Shown piece after piece: positions 52,964 to 62,591 of a stretch of 64,000 nucleotides of DNA. The position numbers and the translations under genes are program-made. Source of the DNA: Lichenibacterium ramalinae (GTDB lineage Bacteria > Pseudomonadota > Alphaproteobacteria > Rhizobiales > Beijerinckiaceae); the NCBI RefSeq assembly GCF_004137085.1, contig NZ_QYBC01000025.1:1-64000 (forward strand), in the 5' to 3' direction. The notes beneath the pieces were generated by a model. It made no database searches. It saw nothing but the letters and a program-made list of their open reading frames with translations, and had not been told where the DNA came from. How positions within the stretch are numbered: position 1 is the stretch's first letter; each line of letters opens with the position of its first letter.

Positions 52964-54391
52964 ATGCCGCTCCCGGTCCCTCCGATGCCGCTGCGCGCCG
53001 CGGCGACGCGGGTCGACGCCGTCATGGGCGAGATCCGCGCCCGCATCGCGTCGCGGCGGCTGGCGCCCGGGGCACGGCTGCCCTCGGTGCGGGACTTCGC
53101 CGAAAGCGCCGGCGTGTCGAAATCGACCGTGGTGGACGCCTACGAGCGGCTGGTGGCGGAGGGCGCCGTCACGTCGCGCCGCGGCTCCGGCTTCTTCGTC
53201 GCGGGGGCGACCCGGCCCCTGTCGCTGCAGAGCCTGCACCCGGACCTCGACCGCGCCATCGACCCGCTGTGGGTCACGCGCCAAAGCCTCAGCTGCGGCC
53301 CGCAGGTGCTGAAGCCCGGCTGGGGCATCCTGCCCGAAAGCTACTCACCCGACGTTTCGGTGCAGCGGGCGCTGCGGAGCCTTGCCCGCGAGGGCGCGGC
53401 CGGCGACCGCTTGAGCTATGCCAGCCCGCTCGGCCATCCGCCCCTGCGCGCGCTGATCGCGCTGCGGCTCGGCGAACGCGGCGTCGCCCTGGATCCCGGG
53501 CAGATCATGCTCACCGACTCGGCGACCCAGGGCCTCGACCTGCTGCTGCGCCTGCTCATCGAGCCGGGCGACACGGTGCTGGTCGACGACCCCTGCTACT
53601 TCAACTTCCTCGCCATGCTGCTCAGCCACCGGGCGACGGTCGTGGGCGTGCCCTTCGGGCCGGCCGGCGTCGACGTGGACGCGCTGGAGCGTGCCATGGC
53701 GGCCGGCCGTCCGCGCATCTACCTCACCACCGCGGGACCGCAGAACCCCACGGGCGCCGTGACGTCGGCCGCCACCGCCCACCGCGTCCTGACGCTGGCG
53801 GAGCGCCACGACGTGATCGTCATCGAGGACGACACGTTCGCGGATTTCGAGACCGAACCCTCGCCCCGCCTCGCCGGGCTCGACGGGCTCGCCCGCGTGG
53901 TGGGGACGGGCTGCTACTCGAAGACGGTGTCGGCCGCGATACGGTGCGGCTACGTCATCGCCAGGCCGGACTGGATCGAGGCGCTGGTCGACCTCAAGCT
54001 GTCGACCAGCCACGGCAACGGCCACATGGCCTCGGTGCTGCTCCACACGGTTCTCACCGGCGGGACCTACAAGCGCCACGTCGAGGCGCTGAGGACCAAG
54101 CTCGCCCGCGACAGGGGAGAGACGCTCGGCCGGTTGCGGGCCTTCGGGCTCACGCCGCTGATCGAGCCTCGGGCCGGCATGTTCGTCTGGGCGGAACTGC
54201 CGGACGGCCTCGACGCCGCCGCCGTGGCGCGGCGCGCCCTGGCGGAGGATGTGCTCTTCGCCCCCGGAAACGTGTTCAGCGCCTCGCATCGGGTCGCGGG
54301 ATTTCTGCGCTTCAATGTCGCAGGCAGCGCCGACCCGCGCATCTTCGACGTGCTCGACCGCACGATGCGGGCCTGCCGCGCCGGAAAATAG
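52964..54391 (+). CDS. MocR/PdxR-type regulator (GntR helix-turn-helix fused to aminotransferase domain)
   Basis: A 475-residue protein. Residues 10-80 form a GntR winged helix (RIASRRLAPGARLPSVRDFAE, GVSKSTVVDAYERLVAEG). Residues 110-470 form a fold-type I aminotransferase domain with ASPLGHPPLRALIA, TDSATQGLDLLLR, AGPQNPTGAVTS, the Asp in VIEDDTFADFE and the PLP Lys in GCYSKTVSAAIRCGY. Such proteins sense PLP or amino-compound adducts; PdxR controls PLP synthesis, others control amino-acid or GABA use. No obvious target is adjacent except the divergent DUF1127 gene. Confidence 0.9.
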   Translation: MPLPVPPMPLRAAATRVDAVMGEIRARIASRRLAPGARLPSVRDFAESAGVSKSTVVDAYERLVAEGAVTSRRGSGFFVAGATRPLSLQSLHPDLDRAIDPLWVTRQSLSCGPQVLKPGWGILPESYSPDVSVQRALRSLAREGAAGDRLSYASPLGHPPLRALIALRLGERGVALDPGQIMLTDSATQGLDLLLRLLIEPGDTVLVDDPCYFNFLAMLLSHRATVVGVPFGPAGVDVDALERAMAAGRPRIYLTTAGPQNPTGAVTSAATAHRVLTLAERHDVIVIEDDTFADFETEPSPRLAGLDGLARVVGTGCYSKTVSAAIRCGYVIARPDWIEALVDLKLSTSHGNGHMASVLLHTVLTGGTYKRHVEALRTKLARDRGETLGRLRAFGLTPLIEPRAGMFVWAELPDGLDAAAVARRALAEDVLFAPGNVFSASHRVAGFLRFNVAGSADPRIFDVLDRTMRACRAGK

Positions 54392-54497
54392 TCACGCTCA
54401 AGCCGGGTCAACCTATGATCGGAACGGTCCGGCGCTCTACATTGCGAGGGGCTGGTCCCACGATCCTCCGTGGCCCGGCCCACACGAGGAAACACCC

Positions 54498-54800
54498 ATG
54501 AAGACCCTGAGAATCGCCGCCGCCGCGGTCGCCGTCGCGCTCTCGCTCGGCGCTGCCGCGCCGGCCCTGGCCGCCGACATGCCCGGCCCCGGCCCCATGA
54601 TGGCGGCGCCGATGATGCACCACGGCATGATGCACCGTCCGATGATGCGTCACGGCATGATGCACCGGTCCATGATGCACCGGTCCATGATGCGTCACCA
54701 CATGATGCGTCATCACATGATGCGTCACGGCATGATGCACCACGGCATGATGCACCACATGGCCCGCCCGATGCACCACGGCATGACGCGCCCGATGTGA
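54498..54800 (+). CDS. exported Met/His-rich repeat peptide
   Basis: The 100-residue precursor has a signal peptide (LRIAAAAVAVALSLGAAAPALA-AD). The mature part of about 75 residues contains 27 Met and 17 His and no Cys. It is made of HxMM units such as HHGMMHRPMMRHGMMHRSMM; the DNA repeats on a 12- to 15-bp scale (ATGATGCACCACGGC). Met/His-rich peptides of this kind bind Cu(I)/Cu(II) or silver in the periplasm (compare the Met-rich loops of CusF, CopC and PcoE), but copper function here is inference. GAGGAAACACCC precedes the ATG. It is convergent with lysK, without a metal transporter nearby. Confidence 0.8.
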   Translation: MKTLRIAAAAVAVALSLGAAAPALAADMPGPGPMMAAPMMHHGMMHRPMMRHGMMHRSMMHRSMMRHHMMRHHMMRHGMMHHGMMHHMARPMHHGMTRPM

Positions 54801-54848
54801 TGCCGCGCCGGTCCGCCGCCCGGCGGACCGGCACCCCCGTCGGCCCGG

Positions 54849-56552
54849 TCAGGCCGGCGCCGTGCCCCGTCCCGCCAGGAACGCCACGTGATCGGCGATG
54901 AGCCCGCCGTCGAGCGCCCGGCGGATCAGCGCACGGGTTTGCGGGATGCCGTAGAGCACCGCGAAGGACCCGAAGCGCGGCCCCCGCTCCTCGCCCAGCA
55001 GCACCTGGTAGAGGGTGTTGAACCATTCGTTCGACACGCCCGGCCGCTCCGGCGTCGCCGTCTTGGCCTTGAAGTCCTGGTACCGGGGGATGGGACGCGC
55101 CACGTCGTAGAGTGCGGTCTGCACCTCCTCGGCGCTCGCGCCCTCCGGCAGGGCCGCCAGGGCGGCGTCGAGGCCGAGCAGCGCATCGCGCTCGATGTCG
55201 TCGGGCGCACGGTAGCGCTTCGCCGGCCGCACGAAATCGCGGTAGTAGCGCACCGCGTAGCCGACGAGCCCGTCGAGCCGGGGATGGGTGGCGGGCGACA
55301 CGCCCGGCGCGTAGCGGCGCAGGAAGGCCCAGAGCACCGCCGGGTCCTCGCTGTTGGCCACGGCGGCGAGGTTCAGCAGCATGGCGAAGGACAGGGTCGT
55401 GCCCGCCCCGCCCTCGGGCTGCAGCTTCTCGGCCGCCGGCGGCTCGCCCGCATGGACGTGCCACACGGGATTGCCGAGCTTCTCCTTGTCGGCCTGGCGC
55501 GGGAAGGCGTCGAGGAAACCCAGGTAGTCGTCGACGGCGCGCGGGATGACGTCGAAATACAGGCGCTTCGCCGCCGACGGCTTCTGGAACATGAACAGCG
55601 ACAGGCTTTCCGGCGAAGCATAGCGCAGCCAGTCGTCGATGCTGAGGCCGTTACCCTTGGACTTCGAGATCTTCTGGCCGTTCTGGTCGAGGAAGAGCTC
55701 GTAGTTGAAGCCTTCGGGCGGCTCGGAGCCGAGCGCCCGCACGATCTGGCCCGACAGCTTCACCGAATCGATAAGGTCCTTGCCGGCCATCTCGTAATCG
55801 ACGCCGAGCGCGTGCCAGCGCATCGCCCAATCGGGCTTCCACTGCAGCTTGCAGTGCCCGCCCGTGACGGGCGTCTCGAACAGCGCGGCGGTGGCGGGGT
55901 CGCGCCACGAGATGGTGCCGGCGGCGACGTCGTGCGACACGAGCGGCACCTGCATGACGACGCCGCTTTCGGGGTGGATGGGCAGGAAGGGACAATAGGT
56001 GGCGGCCCGCTCCGCCCCGAGGCTCGGCACCATGATGGCCATCACGGCCTCGAGCCGCTCCAGCATCAGCCGCAGCGCCGCGTCGAAGCGCCCGCCCCTG
56101 TAGAGCGCCGTCGAGGACACGAACTCGTAGTCGAAGCCGAAGCGGTCGAGAAAGGCGCGCAGCCGGGCGTTGTTGGCGTGGCCGAAGCTGATGCCGGGCT
56201 CGATGGGGTCCGGCACCTCGGTCAGCGGCCGGCCGAGGTGCCGCCGGAGCAGGTCCTGGTTCGGCACGTTGTCGGGCACCTTGCGCAGCCCGTCCATGTC
56301 GTCCGAGAAGCACACGAGCCGCGTCGGAATGCGGTCGCCGGTCAGCACCCGGAAGGCGTGGCGCACCATGGAGGTGCGGGCCACCTCGCCGAAGGTGCCG
56401 ATGTGGGGCAGGCCGGACGGCCCGTAGCCGGTCTCGAACAGCACGCTCCCCTGGCCGGTGCGCTCGACGCGCTTGACCAGCTTGCGGGCCTCCTCGAAGG
56501 GCCAGGCGGAAGCGGCGCCGATGATGTCGGCCGGCATGTCGAGGGGCGGCAT
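54849..56552 (-). CDS. lysK: class I lysyl-tRNA synthetase
   Basis: A 567-residue class I enzyme that charges tRNA-Lys. The catalytic domain has the HIGH-type motif [14 protein letters not shown] (near residue 48) and the KMSKS-type motif [11 protein letters not shown] (near 295). Further signatures are [30 protein letters not shown], and [23 protein letters not shown]. Most bacteria have class II LysS; alphaproteobacteria and archaea use this class I form, which supports the taxonomic guess. ATG 56552 begins the family-like N-terminus. No upstream companion gene. Confidence 0.95.
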   Translation of the reverse strand: MPPLDMPADIIGAASAWPFEEARKLVKRVERTGQGSVLFETGYGPSGLPHIGTFGEVARTSMVRHAFRVLTGDRIPTRLVCFSDDMDGLRKVPDNVPNQDLLRRHLGRPLTEVPDPIEPGISFGHANNARLRAFLDRFGFDYEFVSSTALYRGGRFDAALRLMLERLEAVMAIMVPSLGAERAATYCPFLPIHPESGVVMQVPLVSHDVAAGTISWRDPATAALFETPVTGGHCKLQWKPDWAMRWHALGVDYEMAGKDLIDSVKLSGQIVRALGSEPPEGFNYELFLDQNGQKISKSKGNGLSIDDWLRYASPESLSLFMFQKPSAAKRLYFDVIPRAVDDYLGFLDAFPRQADKEKLGNPVWHVHAGEPPAAEKLQPEGGAGTTLSFAMLLNLAAVANSEDPAVLWAFLRRYAPGVSPATHPRLDGLVGYAVRYYRDFVRPAKRYRAPDDIERDALLGLDAALAALPEGASAEEVQTALYDVARPIPRYQDFKAKTATPERPGVSNEWFNTLYQVLLGEERGPRFGSFAVLYGIPQTRALIRRALDGGLIADHVAFLAGRGTAPA

Positions 56553-56742
56553 GGTGTTCTGACCTCGTTCGATCCCAGGGGGTCCCCGCCGGGGTGGCGG
56601 CCGGACCCGACCGGGCGTCACAAACACGGCCTCGGCGGCAAAGCAATGGCGGATGGTGCCGGGGCGGGCGCCGGTCCCCGCCGGCCCCGGTCCCCCGACA
56701 GGGGGCGCAACCGTCGTGGTGACGCCCGTTACGACGCCTTTC

Positions 56743-56790
56743 TAGCTCAAACCGGCTAGACGGACAGGAATATTGACCTATTTTAGCTCA
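56743..56790 (+). promoter_or_regulatory. paired TAGCTCA boxes upstream of the XRE-cupin regulator
   Basis: TAGCTCA occurs twice as a direct repeat (56743-56749 and 56784-56790), 41 bp apart, in an AT-rich pocket that also has CTAG on both sides and TTGACC at 56773. The second box is 43 bp before the gene start. This may be the promoter with its autoregulatory sites; the spacing equals about four helical turns. Confidence 0.35.
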
Positions 56791-56832
56791 TAACGCAGAA
56801 CGGTCTAGTGGCGCGGGGTTGAGGCCAAGTCG

Positions 56833-57435
56833 ATGCATGCAATGCAGAGCCGGAGCGACAAGGATGTGCTCGACGCCAGCACGGCCGAGCGATTGAGCAC
56901 GCGCCTGCGCCTGGCGCGCCACATGCGCGGCATGACGCTCAAGGTCCTGGCCGATGCGGCGGGCTGCTCCGAAAGCCTGCTGTCCAAGATCGAGAACAGC
57001 AAGGCCTATCCCTCGCTGCCGATGCTCAACCGGCTGGTGCAGGTGCTCGGCATCGGCATGGGCTGGATGTTCGAGGACCGGGACGGGCGCGACCCCGTCA
57101 TCGCCCGGGCCGGGCAGCGCTCCGCCGCAGCCCTGGAGGCGGCGGGCCGCCGCATCACGGTCGAGGTCGTCATCCCGGACAGCGGCGAGCACCTGCTCCA
57201 GTGCAACATCCTCCACGTCGAGGCGGGCGCCTCGAGCCCGGGGGAACAGCAGCATGCGGGCGAGGAGGCGGGCTACCTGCTCGACGGGCGGCTGGAGCTC
57301 ACCATCGCCGGGCGGGCGCATCAGCTGAGCGCCGGCGACGCCTTCGCGTTCCGGTCCGACCAGCCGCACAGCTTCCGCAACACCGGCCCGACGCGGGCCA
57401 GCATCTTCTGGGTCAGCACGCCCCCGCTCACCTGA
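56833..57435 (+). CDS. XRE-family regulator with cupin domain (PuuR-like)
   Basis: A 200-residue protein: helix-turn-helix at about 20-75 (RLRLARHMRGMTLKVLADAA, CSESLLSKIENSKAYPSLPML) and a C-terminal cupin at about 125-195 (EEAGYLLDGRLELTIAGRAH, GDAFAFRSDQPHSFRNTGP). This is the layout of PuuR, which represses putrescine use, and of regulators of amide or sulfonate use. The amidase gene follows 70 bp downstream, so a specific regulator for that enzyme is plausible. Confidence 0.88.
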   Translation: MHAMQSRSDKDVLDASTAERLSTRLRLARHMRGMTLKVLADAAGCSESLLSKIENSKAYPSLPMLNRLVQVLGIGMGWMFEDRDGRDPVIARAGQRSAAALEAAGRRITVEVVIPDSGEHLLQCNILHVEAGASSPGEQQHAGEEAGYLLDGRLELTIAGRAHQLSAGDAFAFRSDQPHSFRNTGPTRASIFWVSTPPLT

Positions 57436-57505
57436 AGCGGCCCCCCGGGCGGCGTCGACGGGCGGCGGCGCGCCTGCCATGGTGCGGCATCACCGGAGCC
57501 GCGCC

Positions 57506-58891
57506 ATGACCGAGCCCGCCGACCTCAGCGCCGTGGACCTGCTGGCGGGCTTCGCCTCCGGGGCGCTGTCCCCGAGCGAATGCTGGGACTCGGTCGAGCG
57601 CCGCATCGCCGCCTGGGAGCCGACGGTCGCGGCGCTCTACGCCTACGACCCCGAGGGCGCGCGCCGCGAGGCCGCCGCCGCGACGGAGCGCTGGGCCCGG
57701 GGCGCGCCGAAGGGACGGCTCGACGGCCTGCCCGTCTCCGTCAAGGAGCTGATCGCCACCCGCGGCGTGCCGGTGCCGCGCGGCTGCGCCGCCACCAAGC
57801 TCGTGCCGGCCGCGGCGGACGCGCCCCCGGCGGCGCGGCTGCGCGAGGACGGCGCCGTGATCTTCGCCAAGACCACATGCCCGGACCACGGCATGCTGAC
57901 CTCGGGCCTGTCCTCCTTCCACCCGCTGACGCGCAACCCGTGGGACCCCGCGCTCAACCCGGGCGGTTCGAGTTCGGGCGCGGGCGCGGCGGCGGCGGCG
58001 GGCTACGGGCCGCTTCATGTCGGCACCGACATCGGCGGCTCGATCCGCCTGCCGGCCGCCCTCACCGGCACGGTCGGGTTCAAGCCCAGCAACGGCCGGA
58101 TCCCGATCGACCCCTACTACCTCGGCCGCTGCGCCGGCCCGATGACGCGCGGCGTCGCCGATGCCGCCCTCGCCATGGCCACGCTGGCGCGCCCCGACGG
58201 GCGCGACCACACCGCCCTGCCGCCGGAAGCCCTGGCCTGGGATGCACTCGACATGGACGTCGGCGGCCTCCGCATCGGCCTCATGCGGGACGCCGGCTGC
58301 GGCCTGGCGGTCGATGCCGAGACCGATGCCGCCGTCGTGGCGGCGGCCCGGGTCTTCGCGGCAGCCGGTGCCCGGATCGAGCCGGTGGGCCCCGTGCTGA
58401 CCCGCGCCATGCTGGACGGGCTCGACGTCTTCTGGCGCGCCCGCGCCTGGGGGGAGATCGGGCCGCTGCCGGCCACCGAGCGCGACAGGATCCTGCCCTA
58501 CATCCTGGCCTGGGCCGAGGGCGGCGCGCGGGTCTCCGGCGTGGAGGCGCTGGCGGGCCTCGACGCCACCTACGCCATGCGCCGGGCCTGCGGCCGGCTG
58601 TTCGACGGGGTGGACGTCGTGCTGTCGCCGACCATCCCGGTCCCGTCCTACCCGGCCGAATGGGCCTCGCCGCTCGACGACCCCGCCCGCCCCTTCGAGC
58701 ATATCGCCTTCACGGTGCCGTGGAACATGTCGGAACAGCCCGCCCTGTCGCTGCCCTGCGGCAGCTCGGCGGCGGGCCTGCCGCTCGGGTTGCAGATCGT
58801 CGGCCCGCGCTTCGCCGACCTCGCGGTGCTCCGCCTCGGGGCCTTCTACGAGGCGGCACGGGGGCCGATGCCGCCCTGGCCGAGCCCGTGA
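57506..58891 (+). CDS. amidase-signature-family hydrolase
   Basis: The 461-residue enzyme carries the full Ser-cisSer-Lys triad: Lys in LPVSVKELIATRG (about 78), the Gly-Ser-rich NPGGSSSGAGAAAAAG (about 150-165) with the cis-Ser, and the nucleophile Ser in VGTDIGGSIRLPA (about 178). It hydrolyses an amide; the substrate may be a small aliphatic or aryl amide, or an amide intermediate. GatA of the tRNA amidotransferase is less likely without gatB/gatC. ATG 57506 is used; ATG 57479 would add nine residues. It follows the XRE-cupin regulator. Confidence 0.88.
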   Translation: MTEPADLSAVDLLAGFASGALSPSECWDSVERRIAAWEPTVAALYAYDPEGARREAAAATERWARGAPKGRLDGLPVSVKELIATRGVPVPRGCAATKLVPAAADAPPAARLREDGAVIFAKTTCPDHGMLTSGLSSFHPLTRNPWDPALNPGGSSSGAGAAAAAGYGPLHVGTDIGGSIRLPAALTGTVGFKPSNGRIPIDPYYLGRCAGPMTRGVADAALAMATLARPDGRDHTALPPEALAWDALDMDVGGLRIGLMRDAGCGLAVDAETDAAVVAAARVFAAAGARIEPVGPVLTRAMLDGLDVFWRARAWGEIGPLPATERDRILPYILAWAEGGARVSGVEALAGLDATYAMRRACGRLFDGVDVVLSPTIPVPSYPAEWASPLDDPARPFEHIAFTVPWNMSEQPALSLPCGSSAAGLPLGLQIVGPRFADLAVLRLGAFYEAARGPMPPWPSP

Positions 58892-59102
58892 CGCGCCATG
58901 CGAGCGCCCGAACCGCGGCACGACCGCGTCCGATCCCTGTCGAAGCCGTTCATGTGCCGTTGGGGTGCGGCGCACCATGAAGGCCGCGAGCTGCCCGTGG
59001 GCCGTCGCATCGGCGTGCGACCTCCGGGTGGCATCCGACCGGCCCTCGCGCGTCCCCGGGCGCAGCGACGGGCCGGCCGGACGTCTCCCGCCGGAGAGTG
59101 AC

Positions 59103-59474
59103 ATGAGCCGCAGCACCGTCGTGATCGTGGAGGACGAGCCGCTCGTCCGCCTCACCGCCTCCTCGCTCTTCGCCGAAGCCGGCATCACCGTGGTGGAGTT
59201 CGCCGACGGGGATGCCGCCATCGACTACATCCGCGACCACCAGGGCGACGTCGCCGCCATCTTCACCGACGTCTACCTGCCGGGCGAGACCACGGGGCTC
59301 GAACTGGCCGGCATCGTCTCGCAGGTCTGCCCCGACATCGCCGTGCTGGTCACATCCGGCACCCATCTCGGCACGCCGCGGGACCTCGGGCCGCGCGTGC
59401 GCTACGTGCCCAAGCCCTGGCACCCCACCGACGTGCTGAGGACGGTGAGGGACGCAGTGCTGGCCGCCGCCTGA
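59103..59474 (+). CDS. single-domain response regulator
   Basis: A 123-residue CheY-like receiver: VVIVEDEPLVRL (acidic pocket), AIFTDVYLPGETTGLEL with the phospho-Asp near residue 56, VTSG (Thr/Ser switch) and RYVPKPWHPTDVL with the conserved Lys. No output domain. Such stand-alone receivers in alphaproteobacteria pass signals between histidine kinases. GGAGAGTGAC precedes the ATG. The cyclase follows 220 bp downstream on the same strand; a link is possible but not shown. Confidence 0.88.
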   Translation: MSRSTVVIVEDEPLVRLTASSLFAEAGITVVEFADGDAAIDYIRDHQGDVAAIFTDVYLPGETTGLELAGIVSQVCPDIAVLVTSGTHLGTPRDLGPRVRYVPKPWHPTDVLRTVRDAVLAAA

Positions 59475-59695
59475 GGGTCGGTGGCCGCGGGCCGGTTCGC
59501 CCGATGGTTTCGGAAGGCGGTCGGGCCCGCGATCGGCCCCTCCGCCGGCACTGAGCGCCGGCTCCCCCGGGACCGAGGTTTACCGGCCGGCCGGATCGGT
59601 GCAGGAAGGCGCCATGGCTGGGGCCGGGGCGCGGCGCGTGTTCCGCCCCCGGCGTCGCGCGCGGCCTCGCGCCCCGTCCCGCCGGAAGGCTGCCC

Positions 59696-61642
59696 GTGCT
59701 CGATCGGTTCAACGCCCGCCTCACCACGCTGCCGCTCCGCACCGCCATCGCCCTCGCCTTCACGCTGATCCTGCTGTTGTCCGGCGGCAGCCTGATCTGG
59801 CTCGACCAGCGGGCGACGCTGCACCTGCTGCAGCAGCAGGTCGACGGGCAGTTCGACGGGCTGGTGTCGGGGGTGACGTCGCGCATCTCCCTGCAGTTCG
59901 CCAGCGCCGACGCGGTGCTGGACACGCTGGCCATGGCGCCGCCCGCGACGGAGGATGCACAGGCGGCCGGGCTGGTGCTGGCGCGCGTCCTCGCCAACCT
60001 CGGCGAGACCGCCCCTGCCGTGCGCTCGATCGTCACCGCCCGAGGCGACGGGCATTACATCATGGCGCAGCGCGACATCCAGCGCGCCAACGGCCGCCGT
60101 TCCAACGCCGCCTATACGGTGCGGATCGGGGAGGAGGCCGGGGGCACCGCCACCGAAACCGTGCTGCGGATCGACGCCGGCTTCGCCGTCCTGTCCCGCG
60201 GCGGGCCGCAGGCCGTCGCCTACGACGCGCGCCTGCGGCCCTGGTACACGATGGCGGCCGCCGTGCCGCGCGCCGTGACGACGCCCCTGTATCCCTTCCG
60301 CAGCGGCCGCCACTACGGCTTCACGCTCAGCCGCCGGGCCCAGACCGACGCCGCCCGCGTGTTCGGCATCGACATCCGGCTCGACAGCCTGTCGGCGAGC
60401 CTCGAAAGCGCGCTGGCGGTGCCGGGCGAGCATGTGGCGATCTTCTCGCCCGACGGCGCCCTGCTGGGCGATTCCGACAGGCTGCAGATCGACCGGCCCC
60501 TCGACGCCGCCGAGCCGCCCGAGGGCACGCAGCTGACGGCCTGGCACATCGACACCGCCATCTTCGCCGCCTACCGGCGGGACCCGGCATCGCGCGACGT
60601 CGCCATCGTGGTGGAAGGGCAGCCGCTCTACGCCAACATCGCCCGCATCACCGTCAACGGGGCCGATATGGTGGTGGCCAGCACGGTGCCGGCGGCGCGG
60701 TTCGAGGCCCCCGCGACGCGGCTCCTGCTCTGGTCGCTGCTGGTGCAGGCCGCCGTGGTGGCGCTGGCCTTCCTGCTCGTGTCGCTGGCGTCGCGGTCCA
60801 TCGCCCGCCCCATCGTGGCACTGGCGACCGACGTCGAGCACATCGTGCAGTTCCGCTTTCCCGAGCGAGGGCCGCCCGAAAGCCGCATCCGGGAAATCCG
60901 CCGCCTCGCCGGGGCCGTCGACATGCTGGCCCTCACCCTGCGGACCTTCTCGACCTACCTGCCGCAGGGCTTCGTCCGCACCATCGTGGCGGGCGGCCGG
61001 GCCCCGGGGCTGGGAGGCCGGCGGCAGCCCATCGCCGTGATGTTCACCGACATCGACGGCTTCACGGGCCTGTCGGAGGCCCTGGCGCCCGACGAACTCC
61101 TGTCGCAGCTGTCGCGCTATTTCGCCGAGATCAGCGACGAGATCCTGGCGTCGGGCGGCACGCTCGACAAGTTCATCGGGGACAGCGTCATGGCCTTCTG
61201 GCCGCTGCCGCCGGAGGGGCCGGGGCGGGCCGGCGCGGTGTGCCGGTCGGTCGTGGCGGCGGCCCGGCGCGTCGAGGCGCTGAACGCCGCCTTCGCCGCC
61301 GAAGGCCGCCCGGTGCTGTCCACCCGCTTCGGCCTCCACCTCGGCGAGGCGCTGGTGGGCAGCGTCGGCACGCCGGACCGCATGAACTACACGGTGCTGG
61401 GCCACACCGTGAACGTCGCGTCCCGGATCGAACAGCTGAACAAGGACTACGGCACCCGCATCCTGGTCAGCGGCGCATTGCGCGACGCCGCCGGCCCGGC
61501 CTTCGCGTTCCGCCACGTCGCCGCGAGACCGGTGCGCGGCACGCAGGACAGCATCGACCTCTACGAACTCCTCGACGCGGTGCCCCCGGCCGAAGCGCCT
61601 CGGGACGAAGAGCCTCGGGCCGAAGCGGCACCCGAGAGCTGA
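59696..61642 (+). CDS. membrane-bound class III adenylate/guanylate cyclase with extracellular sensor
   Basis: The 648-residue protein starts at GTG 59696 (GGAAGG in front). A first helix (about 15-36) and a second (about 343-363) enclose a periplasmic dCache-like sensor. A HAMP-type segment (SRSIARPIVALATDVEHIV) leads to the cyclase domain (about 430-600). This has the metal Asp in VMFTDIDGFTGLSE, LDKFIGDSVMAFWPL with the second Asp and a Lys at the adenine-selecting position, and LGHTVNVASRIEQLN. The Lys supports ATP rather than GTP. It would make cAMP in response to a small external ligand. It has no fused effector. Confidence 0.9.
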   Translation: MLDRFNARLTTLPLRTAIALAFTLILLLSGGSLIWLDQRATLHLLQQQVDGQFDGLVSGVTSRISLQFASADAVLDTLAMAPPATEDAQAAGLVLARVLANLGETAPAVRSIVTARGDGHYIMAQRDIQRANGRRSNAAYTVRIGEEAGGTATETVLRIDAGFAVLSRGGPQAVAYDARLRPWYTMAAAVPRAVTTPLYPFRSGRHYGFTLSRRAQTDAARVFGIDIRLDSLSASLESALAVPGEHVAIFSPDGALLGDSDRLQIDRPLDAAEPPEGTQLTAWHIDTAIFAAYRRDPASRDVAIVVEGQPLYANIARITVNGADMVVASTVPAARFEAPATRLLLWSLLVQAAVVALAFLLVSLASRSIARPIVALATDVEHIVQFRFPERGPPESRIREIRRLAGAVDMLALTLRTFSTYLPQGFVRTIVAGGRAPGLGGRRQPIAVMFTDIDGFTGLSEALAPDELLSQLSRYFAEISDEILASGGTLDKFIGDSVMAFWPLPPEGPGRAGAVCRSVVAAARRVEALNAAFAAEGRPVLSTRFGLHLGEALVGSVGTPDRMNYTVLGHTVNVASRIEQLNKDYGTRILVSGALRDAAGPAFAFRHVAARPVRGTQDSIDLYELLDAVPPAEAPRDEEPRAEAAPES

Positions 61643-61678
61643 CGCGCCCTTCGGCCGGAACCCGCGCCGCCGCGCGTC

Positions 61679-62437
61679 TCAGCGCGGGGTGTCGTCGCCG
61701 AGGTAGGAGCGAACGCGCGTGCGGCCGTGGCTGAGGTCCCGGGTGACGATCGAGACGCCGGGGGTCGAACCGGTGGGTTCCGGTTGGCGGCTGCCCGGCA
61801 TGGCGGTGGACTCGTCCGCCTGCGCGGCGAGGCCCGGCGCCGCGGCGGCATAAGCGGTGTCGGGGGCACCGGCGGCGCCACGGGGCGCGTCGTCCCGCCC
61901 TTCGGGCACCACCGAGCCGGGCTCGATGGCGGCCGTGTCCATCGGGCCGTCGAACAGGGGCTGATCGGCCCGGCTGGCGGCGAAGCCGCCGGTGCCGCTG
62001 CCCGCCGGCGCATAGGCCATCTCGCGCTCGCCGCGGCTTTCGCCGCCGCCGAAGGCGCTCCAGCCCTCGTCGCGCCACCCGGCGGCCCGCTCCTCCATGT
62101 CGACCGCCCCGTCGCGGTCGAGGATGTCGAGCACCGATTGGTAGGCGGCGCTGTCGGTCTGCACCGAGACCGCGATGCCGCCGCGGCGCAGGCCCTCGGC
62201 ATACATGTGGCGGTCCTCGTCGGGCATGAAGAACTCCCGCAGCGAATCCCAGAAGCCGTGCGGGTGGGCCGGCTCGGCCACGGCGGTCTCGCCCCCGGCG
62301 ACGCGCACGTCGCCGCTCGGCACGCCCGCCCGCACGAGGTCCTGCCGGGCCTGGTCGGCCGCGTCCGGCGTGTCGAAGAAGGCCGTGACGGACCGCGGCG
62401 AGGCCGCCCGCCCGGTGTCGAGGTCGTCGTAGGCCAT
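61679..62437 (-). CDS. general stress protein (GSP17M/YflT-like N-terminus)
   Basis: A 252-residue protein. The N-terminal roughly 110 residues look like the heat-induced stress YflT/GSP17M domain: SVTAFFDTPDAADQARQDLVRAGV, FFMPDEDRHMYAEGLRRGG, VSVQTDSA. The middle is a low-complexity Ala/Gly/Pro stretch. The tail reads VTRDLSHGRTRVRSYLGDDTPR, close to the start of the YsnF/AvaK domain (RVRSYVVE), but it ends there; the rest of that domain is absent. This suggests a 3' truncation or a natural short form. An EcfG-type promoter lies just upstream. Function is unknown beyond stress response. Confidence 0.8.
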   Translation of the reverse strand: MAYDDLDTGRAASPRSVTAFFDTPDAADQARQDLVRAGVPSGDVRVAGGETAVAEPAHPHGFWDSLREFFMPDEDRHMYAEGLRRGGIAVSVQTDSAAYQSVLDILDRDGAVDMEERAAGWRDEGWSAFGGGESRGEREMAYAPAGSGTGGFAASRADQPLFDGPMDTAAIEPGSVVPEGRDDAPRGAAGAPDTAYAAAAPGLAAQADESTAMPGSRQPEPTGSTPGVSIVTRDLSHGRTRVRSYLGDDTPR

Positions 62438-62493
62438 GGCGCCGCTCCCTGCCGGGCCGAGGCCCGCCGCGGACCCGTCGCCCGCGGCGGGAA

Positions 62494-62518
62494 AACGGGC
62501 GGTCGGGCCCGGGGTTCC
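62494..62518 (-). promoter_or_regulatory. EcfG-type general stress promoter before the GSP17M-like gene
   Basis: On the minus strand GGAAC (62518-62514), 16 bases, CGTTTT (from 62497), an exact match to the alphaproteobacterial EcfG consensus. The -10 element is about 57 bp before the start at 62437. This supports stress-induced expression of the gene. Confidence 0.65.
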
Positions 62519-62591
62519 ACGGCCGAGAGCGCCGGCGCCATCGGCGGCGAAGGCTGCGCCGGCGAAGGCCGCGCCGGCACGCCGCCGAGGA

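Noticed and set aside
54600-54790. Non-coding satellite repeat
   Set aside because: The repeats keep one frame after a good signal peptide and ribosome site, so they are coding.
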